DNA of 64,000 nucleotides from Tetragonia tetragonoides. Lineage: Eukaryota > Streptophyta > Magnoliopsida > Caryophyllales > Aizoaceae. Below are positions 1 through 13,100 of the stretch, piece by piece. The position numbers and the translations under genes are program-made. The notes below the pieces were generated by a model. The model saw nothing but the letters and a program-made list of their open reading frames with translations, was not told the origin of the DNA and did not search any database. The DNA lies in contig CM076154.1 in NCBI GenBank assembly GCA_038025085.1, positions 34,390,501 through 34,454,500 on the forward strand, given 5' to 3'. Position 1 is the stretch's first letter; every line of letters starts with the position of its first letter.

Positions 1-3000
1 ATGGTCTTACCACTTTTGAAGCTTGGAACTCTTGCACTCAAAACTGCTTGCAAACCCATTGCCGGTCGCCTCAAAAGTGAGGCTACTAAACACCCAAAGT
101 TTCGTCAGCTCATTATCAATTTTGCCCAGGTTTTTTCATTTCTCTGATTCATTTCACTATTTCTTGATTTGATGTGTTAATTTTGCCCATTTCACTTGTA
201 GAAATAACGGGTTGTTTTAGCTTACTTCTTTTGGGGTTTTAAGGATTGGTTTAATTTCAGCCTGATTCTTTTCTTTTGGATGGATCAACATCAACCCATT
301 TGATTAAAACAGTGATTCTTTAAGATTGAAATTATTAGATTCTGAAATTGTTCCATGAAATTCAACTATTATATATATTTTTTGTTTTTGGTGCAGAATT
401 CAGCTATTATATTGAAATGGGTCTTTGCAAGTTTTAATTTTTCTTGCGGCAAACTGGTGATACATGATTGTGATCTGTTTTTGTAATGTACATTGTCACA
501 TTGGGTGTTTGATTGTAAGAATTTGAATTACGGCTACGGTTTGGAGTATTTTTGTGACATTTTGTGATATTGGGGCAAATGGGCAATGTTTTTTGGATTA
601 GTAGGCTCATTGTGCCAGTGTTGAAGATAGATGACCTCCAAATTTGTCAAAGTGTGAAACCTTTATGTGTGACTGGTTTTGCCATGTTACTTTGAGACCT
701 TTCTGCTAGTTTGATGGTTGATCCCCAATTTCGTCTAATCTGATATTTGATCCGTTGTTGATGTTGGTAAGGAAATTTTGTAGCTGTTATCTTATTTGTG
801 CTTGGCCTTGTAGTATTACATAAAACCATGTTTCTATGTCTCGCATCCCCAACTGTGTCCGGATCAACCTCCCTTTATCTTCACATGCTTTGTTCCTTTA
901 GCACCTATCCTTTTTCGGATATTTCAGTTGCTTTGACTTTTGGGTGTTCCATCTGAAAGGTAAAGCTGACTAAAAGTAGTCCTTAACTAGTTTGTCACAG
1001 GCTACATCTGGAAAATGGTGTAGCTATTACCATAGAACCAAATTAAAGTCAAATGTTGTAAGGTTTTATTATGTAGGAGGTGCCCATTGCAAAACCGAGA
1101 TGGATGTTATCGTTTGTTGTAGTTTGCACCCCCCTGCAAAAGCTTCGTGCAACATATTTGTGCAGATTCACTTTTTTCCCCACCTCTTCAAAATTGCATC
1201 ACTGCTCGTGTGTTTAATATTGAATTGCCTCTTCTTAGAAATAATCCCTGTTGGTAACTTTCTAGACTGCTGGTGTTAATGAGTGAGTTTGGATGAATCA
1301 GGCAGAACATAGATTCACAACACAAATGCAACGACGCATTTATGGCCATCGAACTGATGTCGAAATTCGACCTCTGAATGAGGAGAAAGCTGTCCAAGCT
1401 GCTGCTGATCTTATAGGAGAAGTCTTTGTCTTCACGGTACTCTAAGTTCTATGCCTTTTTTCTTTCTTTTGTCCTTGTGAATCATGCATTTGAAGTTCTG
1501 GTCATTGTGCCGAATTTGGTCCTGTATGAAGGGTTGGTGAGAGGATGGTGGGGTGGCTTGGTGGATCTCATCTCTGAAGAAATGATGCTGTACATCATGC
1601 CTGTTGCTCATGTATATGCATGTGTTTGTACTTATGAAAAAAGCATACTGATTTTACCAACTTTGCAAGTTTCTTAACACATTCAGACTTCAGAGTGCAT
1701 CCATTCGGATTCATGTTGTTTGGGACAGAACAGTAGCATAACACAACCAAAACGGTTGTTATATCCAGCTATAGTATGGATTTAATTTTTCTCTTTCTGC
1801 ATAGTGGTATCAGTTGAGTAGTTGACCTAGTCTCATAGAAGTAGCCAGTAACAGGCCACTGCAAATTTTGGATAGGATAAAGTAAATCGGAGTCATTATG
1901 TTTAATGCTTTGCTAATTTGGTTCTATATTGTTGCTAAACTTTCTAAGTCATACTGATCTTATTCATCTTATTGATGAATGTGGGATGAGTTGCAGTCAT
2001 AAAATAAGTACTGTTGCCTTCGCGTTTCTTAGAGTAGCTAGACTTATTTAATTAATGTACCTTTTAAAGTTAAAATAAGGCCTCACCCTCAAACCACCAC
2101 ATCTTGATGCAGCACAGTATTAGAAAGTTAGTTAGGCCTTGTTTAGGGGCTTGAGTCGAGTTAGAAATTTTGTAGGCATAGTGGGGACAGGATGCTTAGC
2201 AAAAGATATAAAAGATATTTTGGTAAGAAATCAAAGAATAGAATTGGAAAGAGAAGTAGAAGCCTTCTGTACCAATTGTCGTTGTTCATTAATTCAAATA
2301 TTGTTTAGTTTTCTTTATGACACCACTTGAGTAAAATAAAAAACTATGCTTATAGATGTGTCCACGTTCAAAAACCTTTTGTCTTTATCTATCAAACTAA
2401 TAACTTGAGACTCAAAACTGAAATCAAGGGCTGAAGAAGGAGCCTTGCTCTTTAAGAATGATGGATAAGTGAAGAAATATGTGATCTAGGGGGAGCTATA
2501 GAATTTTCTTCTTAACATGCAGAAAAAGTGATACACATTGAGAAACTGAACATGTTTCTCCCTCTAGGTCCCAAAATCTCAATTTTCATTTTCAAAATTC
2601 CCCTCAACTGTTACCTCCTTTATTTCTGGGATGGCATTTTATTCTCTACTCAGTACTTGTATTTCTGCAAGGGCTTCTCATGATATCCCTGCCATATTCA
2701 GTGATAGCGTCAGGTTGAGTATTGCAGAAAGAGTCAGAGATTAGTAAAACAGATGACCTACAACTCCAATGATGATTTAAATTCTAGCCCTTTACATTTA
2801 GGGCTTGTTTATTTGGGAGTGAAGATTATTACAATGTAATGCACCAATTATTCAGTCGGGTAGATGGAAAAGAAAGGAGGGAGAGCACAGAAATGAGAAG
2901 AGTTTAATTGATTACAAGACCCTTAATCACAATTGTTCAACTTTAACATAATTACATTGGTTCATGTAATCAATTACACTCTTGCATCTCTCTCCTCCCC

Positions 3001-5266
3001 CTCCTTTCTTTTCCACCTCTACCTCTACTCAATAAAATGGTGCATTACATTGTAATCACTTTACTCCAATGTAAACGAGCCCACACATTTTAACCGCATG
3101 GGCAACTTAATAGAAAACCTATACATAACCTATTAAAGAAAACTTGAGTTTTTGTATCTTTAAACTTCATTCATTAATATAATTTTTTCTTATCTAAAAA
3201 AATTAAAAATTAAAAATTAAAGAAAACTTGAGTACCACAATGTTCCTACTGAATTCGATAAGTTTACTCAACATTAACGCTTGCTCTCTCTGTTGATCTC
3301 ATATTCTCATTCTCTTTTAGCCTCTTAAATCTTAATATAGTACATCAACTGAAATAACTGAAATAAGAGACATCCTCCCCACATAGAAAGCCTATATTTC
3401 AAAGGTTGAGAAGGCACTTATATGATTCTGTATTATAATTTTTTTTTTACAAATGCCAAGAGTACCAATCAAACTGATGCTTTCCCCTTTTCAGCTAGGA
3501 TGCTGTCAATTGAAATGTTTTGTTTACAGCTTCCTTGTTTCATCATTTATGTGTGTCAGCAACAACTCGGAGATAGTTGGTCCTGTATGTCACCATGATG
3601 TTACTTCAACCTTTATTACTGTGACTCTTTAGTTTGACCGGACGTCATACACATGCTAATCACCTTAAATAGACAATAGTAGGGGGTATGATCATAAGAT
3701 ATAATAGCAAATTTCATCACCCATGTTGTATTGTGCTGATACCAATGGCTGGAGTTGCATGGGTTTCAACAGAACCCCTGTTTTCGCCTTCTCGGTAACC
3801 ATGTCCATGAACTCTTGCCGACATAATTTAGCAAGCTACACGCTACACCAACCTTATTGTTTTTATGTACATATTTTATTGAATCTACTTAGTGAGTTTT
3901 ACACATGTAGGTGGCTGGAATTCTGGTTGTCTATGAGGTGCACAGAAGTGCTAAGTCAGAAGCCAGAAAGGAAGAAGTACGTAAACAAGAGTTGGAGGTA
4001 CATCTCCTTTTCTTTCTTTTATTTTTTATTTTGTGTTATATCAATTTTTTTAATAATGATAAAGGAGTTAGCTAGAAGACATAGGAAGCTTACAAAAAAC
4101 TCCAGAACACTCATCTGAAAAATTAGCATCATTCACAACCACTACCGCCACCTTCTAGGAAGGGTTGGGAAGGGTTATTCAATTATGTGCTTAGATGAGG
4201 TTACAAATTGTTAAAATATACTCCAGGTATAAGACCATACAGAATTGAAGTAATTACATCCAAGCAATAAATCATTCTCCCTGTAAACTCCTTGTTTTGC
4301 TAGCTCGTCTGCAATGGCTCAGTTTATATTAGTATTCAGTGTTTGGCTCAGTTTAGTGCCACAAAATTACCCTTCCTTGAGAGGAGAGTGATAGGTTATT
4401 GAAAGCACTTGGATGATCGCACCCATCTGTACTACGTGTTGCTAGTTGCAAGTATTGTTAGTGGTACCATACTTTATGATTGCTCTGGTACCTCTCTGAG
4501 GGATCTTGCCCTGCAATTGCACAGAGGCTGTTTGTGTTTGATCGTTGGCTGGAAATGCATTGACCACTTGCTATTTCACAACAAATAAGAAACACAAAAC
4601 AGTTTTGAGCCATTTGATGTGGTCCGTTATATTACAACTTTACAAGTGTTATAAATTGACCAATAGAATGTTGCACGTAAAGGAAAAGTAAATGTTATGC
4701 AAATGTGTTGCCCCAATATGCAAAGTTTCTATGTGACAGCTGATAATTTTTCAAAAGTTAACAATGTGAAAGCCAAGGCCCAAAATATAAGAAGAATTCG
4801 GAATATTCTAAAAATCCATGGAAAGATCTATTTCTGTTGACTTCCTGAGATTGGGTGGTTTTGTAAGACAATCATACAATTGAGAACCATCTTTGAAAGT
4901 GAACTTCCCTGAGTAGCTTAAAAGTTATATTGTCGAACACTGTTATTGTGCTTGTCAGGTTCCTGTATTCACTGGGTCCAAAAAGGGGACAGATGTGTTT
5001 AAAGTGAAACAAATCTATTAGTGACAACCTTCATTGGTAATATTTAGTTGACAGTCATTTTATTGATGAGTAAATTGACAACCGTATTTCTGCTCCCTTA
5101 GGCAATGAGGCAACGAGATGAAGATTTGGCCAGAGAAGTTGAGGCTCTTAAACAAAAACTGGAAGAGCTAGAGAAACTGGCTAAAGAACAGGGACGTAGT
5201 GGTATTTTCAGCATTCGCAAACCCATTCCGGAGCCCAAGAACACAAGTAACCCAGCTAACCACTGA
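1..5266 (+). CDS. OPA3-like protein (optic atrophy 3 family)
   Basis: Four coding exons join in frame to 171 aa: 1-129, 1302-1436, 3911-3997 and 5102-5266 (TGA at 5264-5266), all with GT-AG introns of phase 0. The N-terminus MVLPLLKLGTLALKTACKPI and the central LIGEVFVFTVAGILVVYEV segment (a membrane-type hydrophobic stretch, about residues 82-100) are typical of the OPA3 family. The C-terminal third is charged and coiled-coil-like (AMRQRDEDLAREVEALKQKL). Family members are small proteins of mitochondrial (in some reports peroxisomal) membranes, and their biochemical role is poorly defined. The length fits plant members. The start is base 1 of the window, so the promoter and 5' UTR are not visible. 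Intron 2 (1437-3910) carries a MITE and a tiny LINE. The gene converges on CCZ1. No defect is seen. Confidence 0.93.
2801..3082. mobile_element. MITE with about 45-bp terminal inverted repeats
   Basis: The left end (gggcttgttta-ttgggagtgaa, then ttacaatgtaatgcacca) is repeated in inverse orientation at the right end (tgcattacattgtaatcac, then ccaatgtaaacgagccc). The element is 282 bp, has no coding capacity and lies in intron 2 of the OPA3-like gene. The GGGC(T)(T/C)GTTTA terminus resembles PIF/Harbinger (Tourist) MITEs. The flanks do not show a clean 3-bp duplication, so the superfamily is uncertain. Confidence 0.7.
3150..3215 (+). mobile_element. 66-bp LINE 3'-end insertion
   Basis: A stub ending in aattttttcttatctaaaa plus an A/T tail is bracketed by an 18-bp direct repeat, attaaagaaaacttgagt, at 3132-3149 and 3216-3233. 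The ending matches the 3' end of the LINE at 14535-14562. This is a severely 5'-truncated product of target-primed reverse transcription, within intron 2 of the OPA3-like gene. Confidence 0.75.
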
Positions 5267-7163
5267 GGAATTTTTTTTGTGGAATCACAGTAAGTGTGTT
5301 CAATTCTGCATTTATTTGTCTTCTGTTAGGTCCAGTGAAATTACTTTTTTTACCTTAGGCCTTTATCTAATTAATGTTTCCAATTCTATGAACAAAACCA
5401 TGCCAACGCTAGAATTCAAACAGAAGCTGCCATGTGCGTTTATTATGCATTGCATTGAGGATAGGAAAGAGTTCTAAAGGGTAGGAAAAGAAAACGGTAG
5501 AAAAGAGTTTTAATGGTTGACCATACTGTTAATGTGACGTCCGAAAAATTGTGTGCATTGTACATTACTTTGAAGCTTGAGGGATATCCCGTGCAAAAAT
5601 TTAGTCGTATGGTTATATAGCAAATCTCATTAAGCTGGCGATCAAAAAACAAACCTTTAGTACCTAATTAAATCTCCCCAACCCAAGGAGAGCCATTTCA
5701 CACCCGCACCGAGGACCTGGCTCTGGATTTTATACATGTTAATCTGATTCCAAACCCAATAAATCTAAGGCTCTGTCTCCTCAGCTTATTTAATTCAGTT
5801 CACTTCAATTCAGATCTCTATGAATAACTTATCAATCAGAAATTTTTTTATCCCGAAATAATTTCATGATGATGCCTATGTTGTTAGAAAGATTTCAAAG
5901 CATACTTCCAAATGAGTTCCATATGGAATATGTTTGGTCGAACTTTAAATGGTTAAAGGTCAAGTTAAAGAAATCATTTCAATTCATTTTAGTTCATTTC
6001 ATTTTTTTCTTTTCAGCTGAAAAGAACGGAGCCTAAGTGGGTCTGTGAAGCTAGGGCAAACTCATTGACACCCGTAGATGATACGTCACTTCCAAACTCG
6101 CATTTTACTGCGATTTAATGTGAGCTAAATCTTTTGTCTTGACTATTCTAACTTCTTATTTTACGATCCATCTTGCCAGATGAATTGGTAGATCGAAGCT
6201 TTTGGTCATGAGAGAGCCATTTTCGTGATCTGTATAGCAGAATTGCCATCACAAACTACCCAACATCAACAATCTTTTCTCAAGGTCCCCTTGAAGTGTG
6301 CAACATGTCTGACCTAAAAGTGCTGGTATCTAGACCGTCCACAACAGTTGATGTTCTGGTGTATTGTATCATGCTCCTTTTGTGATTTATCAGCCATTTT
6401 AACCACATATACACAGCAGTGTACTTGCTGTCATTTGTTTACAATGTATTTGCAATAAATAAAAAAAAATTAGCTCGTGTTGCTGTATTTTCATGCTCAC
6501 TTGTGATTTCGGAAACAGGCTGACAGCAACGATATTGTCAATAAAATTTTCTTGAGCTGCTCCTTTTTTACAGTAAATAACCATGTCAGAAGAGTAAGAC
6601 GGGTACTCTCTTCTTGTACTGGCCTGTGGCTCACCCATAGCTTTCCAGTTTTTCGCTTTTCAAGGACTTCAAATTCAAGCCAGTTCATGAATCATGAGTG
6701 AGAATCAGTTCGGTTCTAAATAGGTAGTAGGAAATTCAAAAGAATGCTAAGCAGATTTGTGGCACTTCCCTAAGTCGAACTCGAATACAAGTAATGGACT
6801 ACATAAGAAATTGTTTTTATTCTTTTATTTCTTTATTTAAAGTTGAAGAAAGCCCATATCTTTCTAACGAAGCAGAAGCCTGTGGTGAAATGACAACAGA
6901 GATGCACAAAGCAAAGTTTGCATTCTACAGTAGTTACCAAGTTCTTCTATACAGTCCACCATAAGAGGGGAAGATAGCAAAGAAAAACCGATCCCTAATC
7001 AAGAAAATGAATATTTCCATGTCGATTTCAAAACAATGGACATTTTACACTAGAATACTAAACTAGAAACTACATATGAACTATTATTTGTTTTCTATTT
7101 CAACTGAAATGTACAAAAATTGCTATCCTTGTTCTGTATCCACTAACAGCAAATGCCGCAACC
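5267..7163. other. Convergent 3' UTR / intergenic spacer between OPA3-like and CCZ1
   Basis: No ORF here resembles a protein and no exon is recognisable. The segment must hold the 3' ends of both convergent transcripts. An AATAAA-type signal for the + strand gene lies near 6451 (tgcaataaataaaaaaaa). No structured RNA or complete transposon was recognised. Confidence 0.6.
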
Positions 7164-10100
7164 TTAATCCAAAGAGAAAGCTCTGTTGCAGTACCTACAA
7201 AATTCAAGAATACATTCAACGAAAAAAAACCATATTAGTTCAACATTTAAACTCACAATTGAAAAATGAATATGTCAAAAATGCCACAGCACAGTTTGAA
7301 GCTCTAGAAAGCCCTCCAGCTCCAGCACTGTCGGCCCTTCTCATCTAAGGGGCCATGCGCTGCTAAAGGTGCAGCCCTGAGTTACTTACGGAACTAGCTT
7401 TAAGAAGTTCTTCTGAAGCTAAAGGTCACATTAAACTATAGTCCGAGATTTTTCTTTTTAATAAGAACAGTATTTTCTAGATATGCAGCAAAGTCTTGAT
7501 TATCAGAACTAATAAACAGCATAAAGACAGAAAACCACTAAGAAACCAAAAAGGGAAGAGGAACTACTTGAGTGAAACACAATTACTGCTTTCTGAAGTG
7601 ACTACAGAAAAATCAAAACAGAGAATAGCTACTAGATAAAAGACTTCAATAACATAGACTAAAACCCATATAAATTAACTTTCTTACAAGAGTTAAAGAA
7701 GAAAAAAAAAAGAGACTATCAGAGAGCTGAACATAGAGGCAAGTTATATCAAGTAGAAGAATGACATCTTGTCAGCAAAGATATTCAAAACAAGATATTC
7801 ATGAACCGGAAACTTGAAGCAATCTAGCAGAAACGCTAATTGTAGTCAATAGTTGGAAGCTAGTTGCTGAAGCTAAAACTCTACAACAGGAGATTAGTGG
7901 TCACAAAATTCAGCTACTAAAGGAAGCATGCTCAAGCCTTCTTTATCATAAATCGAGCTCATCATAATAAGACCAAGATTACTTTCCGGAGAGTTTGAAT
8001 CTTTAGCGAATATATGCATACTGGATACTGTGTTATGGCACCAGAGATTTAATCCATATGGTAATTAGGAACAATAGTAATGAGCAACAAAAACTAGAGG
8101 TAAGCAATAAAGAATATCACCTGTTGCTAAACTTTTCAACAGCATCCGATGCGTAAAGGAGTGTTTCGTTGGCTTTCTCCAAAACCATGTAGAGCTCTTT
8201 CCCTCTCATAACCCGAGCGATAACCCATGCATTATTCTTTGCTCTGATGCACACTTCCAGGTCCTTCTCTTGGCCTCCATCATCCCATTTGGTTCTGCTC
8301 TTTTCTAGGTCAACCTCTTCCCTCAGCTTGCACATAGCAATCAAAGATTCCTGAAATACAGCACAATTGAGTTAAATGTGTTTCACCACAAAGTAGTTTA
8401 GACATGCGAGTTTCAACCCTAAAAAATGTGAAGCCTGAGTTTAAAGCATGTTGTAAAACTATGCCAGATCTAAGTTATCATAAATAGTGTTTCTATTTTA
8501 GATAAGAAAATTTTTATTGATCAAATATTGACAGAATACAAAAGATGAGGATAAGGTATCCTCAAAGAACAAAAACAAAATTTCTACAAGTCACACCAAT
8601 GGCGTTGAATAATCGTAAGTGGGACGCCCTTAAAGGCCCCAGCAGCCTTAGCCCAAAGGGAAGCCAAAGAAACTACGCGATCCCAAACCAAGTCAATATT
8701 CTTCCCCACATCGAAAAAGACCCTCGAATTTCTCTCCAAAAAAGTGCACCAGAGGATAGCCATGCAAGCACACCTCCACAGAAACCTACCCTCCTTCCCC
8801 TCCTCATAGGTGGACACACAAAAGGCTCCCACACAGCAGTCTATCCCACAAGGACCTAGCAAAATCACACATTACAAACAAATGCAGACTACTTTCCCCA
8901 TTTCCCCATCCTGACGACACATAACGCACATGTCCAGTAGGAGAACCAGCTCAGCCTCCGGCGTTGCACCATAATAAATAGTGTTGATACACAGTTGAAC
9001 TCTTTAAATAATGAAATTGTCTGAAGATGAAGTCCACTGTATTTGTATAGACCATTATTTTTTATTTTTTTATTTTTTTTTGGTTCGCACAGGATATCCA
9101 CCGTCGACCACAGTGACTAATAACTAATTCCCCGCGCTTACTTGTAGGCACCTCAAAGGGTGGGACAACTGGCCAAGTGATTTAAAGTATCGACCATTAA
9201 TAAATAAATAAAAATTATCATACAAAACCCTGAATGGGTAACTAAGCTCTAAGACCTCTGAGACTTGTTCAAGATGTCCCAGTTTCTAGCCTCCTCAAGG
9301 CCACTGGAGGATAGCCTGGTCGTTAACTTCAGAATTCCATGGGATTAGTAAGGCAAATCCTGGAAACCCGTGTCATTTAAAATAAATAAACTTTAACAAA
9401 AGAAATTCCATACATTTAGCTCAAGTGTGAAGAGTTCTAGGCTTCTAGGGGTGTATCATATCTGGATGTCCTGAGTAGCCATGAGGCCCAATGGCCCATG
9501 ACATCCACAAACACCAGATATTTAATGCGATAAACAACCTTTTAACATCTCAGTAACTCCAGAATCAAAAGGTAGAGTGTCTTAATATACCACCTCTAAC
9601 ATCATGTATGGAAACTTCTGCTAGCAAAAGATAGTAACAACAAACTGGCAGAAGCCTACCTTCGCTAAGGTTGCAGCTTTCGAGGCTGGAGAAGCCCTGG
9701 ACAAACTTCTATCACCATCCACTAATAAGTACCGATACCCACTGACATGGTAGGCATTCTCACCACCCCAACCCTTTGAGAGTTTTTCTTCAACTTTCAG
9801 GATCTTTAATGATGCCTAGCAGATTTTGAAATCAAGGCTACAGGAATCAGTAACATAAAAAATATGCAACAAAATGATAATTATAGCAAAACCATGATCA
9901 GCAGAAACAACTGCTAGGAACTGAGCACATATATAATCGATGTACATACAAAATCATACAATTTATATACATACAACCTAGAACAATGATCCACTCAAAC
10001 GGGGATCAGGTATACAAAAGCTCAGTCACTTTTGAATAACACACATGGAAGTAGAACACACTGTCAAAAATAATACAACCAAGAGAAATGTACAAGCAGA

Positions 10101-13100
10101 GTGAAGATTTCAGATATGCCAATACTATCCCCAATGAAACACAAATTTATACAAGAAAATGATCTGGGAGGAAATGTTGGCTCGTTCCACAACCACAGAG
10201 AACGCTTGCATATGATAATCGAAGTGCACAAATGTGTCTGTATGATTACCAAATTAAGTCTAGTGACTGACATGCAGAACATATACATGTGCCTCAACTA
10301 ATCCAGAAAAGAAAAACAATACTCACATTCTCCAGAAGCTGCTGTTTTACAACAGGAATCTCGCGATCTGCATTACTAATAGACCTTACCGGAATGAGAA
10401 GAATCATGGTAACATTCTTGTGCTGGTGGGCACAAAGATACATTCTCTCTCCTGTCTGCTTAATCCAAATTGTGGGAGTTGAAGGATTTGAAGGGTGCAT
10501 CTCTGAACTCTGTGTATTAGTCACAAGAAAACCATCCTTCCCTTTCAACCACCTGTCATTCTGCAAAGGTCTTGGTATGAGATATCTGTTATCTCCACTA
10601 GGTGAGGTATCTCGTGATCCATAAACATGTTCAGAAGAAGAGGAAGAATTCGGAAGGATTGATCCAGCAGAAAGCTGAGCTGCACTGTTTCCTTTGCGTA
10701 GATAGGACCACGAACTTGAACTGGCAGATAAAGCACGAGTAGACATCCTCATAACAGCATATGTATACAGGTTTACAGTGTCATCCTGGAATACATCACA
10801 GCTGTGACTAACTTCATTGTATCCCAACGAGAAGCCTCATGGGCTCCACACAAAATAACAAAAATAATAAACAAACGAACATCAAGAAATTTGGAGACTA
10901 TATCGTACCGGACTGAGTGATGTGGACACCAACAGATCATGAAACAAGATAAGGGACTGGCACTCTGCACCTCCAGCACATGACTCGAGCACTTGCACGA
11001 GTGACTGCCCAATGACCCAATTAGTTTAGGTAAGAAAATGCATTAAAATACTAGAATAGGTCTACAGGGTACTTGAAAAGGTAGTTTTACTACTGGGCAA
11101 AATATATAAAAAAATAAATATCAAGTTAAGAATTTCCGTATCACATTGACTGCCATATATAAAACATGTGGAAGCTGATTAAGCATGGATAAGTTTGAAT
11201 TAAGTGTGTAAAAAGTTGATTTCCCACCAGTGTAAACACTATCCAGTTTCCAATATATCAGAAAAAGTCCACCAACGTTAGCGAAATCACCATAATGGAA
11301 TAGTTGCTTCAGATTGCAAATAGAGCTATTTATTTATTAGAGCAAGAAGAAAAAGTTATATCAGAGGAGAAGCTGTCATTGTAAACGAACCTAAGAGAAA
11401 CAAAAGTACTTAAATATTTTGCATATTTAACCCCTGAACCTAACTGTGTTCCCTACTCCAATACTTCCTTTTTGCTCCACAACTTTATTCCAGCACCTAG
11501 TTCCTTTTGTAAATCAGCTAACAAGACAATTCAAAGCTAACTTAACACAGCCGCAATAGTCAAGCTTGTTTTTCTATCCTCAACTTAGCACTATAATATT
11601 CCATGTGAAATGCCTCATTTCACGCTTCTCCAATCCAGGGTCTAAAGGAATCAACTCTTCACTAATATGGGTGAGCTTGCAAACATCTAAACCCCCATAT
11701 GAGAAAGCCTTATGAGGTCCACTGAATGAAGGAGCATTTTGGATCCATAAACACTAGAATACGGTATGGCACTTGACTACTTCATGGGCGAAGGCCTCGG
11801 GAGCTTTTAGAGGGACGTCCCTCACTGACATGCAACATCATTGGAGAGATGTAAATTTGTTATTTTCTGAGGACTCCTTGTCCTCTTAGCTTGTAATCAC
11901 TTCTTACATTCAGTTTTAATAAAATATCTACTTATCTAAATAAACCATATGGCTCGGTAGGTAAGGGAAGGGGATGTTAGTTCGAGGTTATTTTTTAAGG
12001 TAGTCAATGGGCGGTGACGGAGGAGCTTTGTTAGTGAGCTGGAGATCAGGGATGGGGAGCGAGTGACTGATGTGGATAGGATTAGTACGGAGATTACAGA
12101 GTTTTACAGAGGTCTTTTTGCGGAGGAAATGGGAGCTAGGCCTATGATTGAGGGTGTCGAGTGGGCCCCTATCTCTGCCTACTTGCGTGACTGGCTTGAG
12201 AGACCTTTTGAGCATGATGAGATTAGGGCAGCGGTTTTTGGGATGGATAGGGAGAAGGCCCCGGGGCCTGATGGTTTTACTATGGATTTTTTTTAGGATT
12301 GTTGGGAGGTGATCAGTGAGGACTTGTTTGGGGTCTTCAATTTCATGCTACTGGGGTTATAGGTAAGAGTATGAACTCGAACTTCATTACTCTTGTTCCC
12401 AAACAGGATCGGTCCATTAAGGTCACGGATTTCAGGCCGATCAGCCTAACTTCAAGTGTGTATAAGATCATTACTAAGGTCTTGTCTATTCGACTTGGGG
12501 CGGTCCTATCTGGTACGATTTCAGTGGCTCAAAGTGCTTTTGTGGAGGGGCGCCAGATTCTCGATGTTGCCTTCTAGGTTCTCGGGGGTGGTCTTTAAAT
12601 TGGACTTTGAGAAAGCCTACGACCGGGTTAGTTGGGAGTTTCTAGATCGAGTGATGGATAGGAAAGGGTTTGGAGGGAGGTGGCGTAAGTGGATTAGGGG
12701 TTGTTTATCTAATGCGAGCTTTTCAGTGCTCGTTAATGGTGCAGCTCGCGAGTGGTTTACCTCTTCGCGTGGTCTCCGACAAGGGGACTCCTTATCTCCC
12801 TTCCTCTTTACCTTGGTAGTTGACGTCCTTGGTCGTATGTTAGATAGGGGTGTGGAGCGAGGGCATGTGGAGGGATTTCGGGTGGGTCGTGAACGGGTCT
12901 CTGTTTCCCACCTTTAGTTTGCTGATGACCCGATCCTTTTCCTCTCGGTCGACGTTGACGGTTTTAAGAGGGATGAGAATTAACTTGTCTAAGTGTGGCT
13001 TGGCTAGTATTAATGTTGGGGAGGATTTGTTATAGTCTTTGGCTGCGTTAGTCGGCTGCCAGGTGCAGCAGTGGCCGCTTTCCTATTTAGGGGTGCCCCT

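Noticed and set aside
3723..4118. 131-codon ORF covering OPA3-like exon 3
   Set aside because: It is in a different frame from the conserved exon and runs through both introns.
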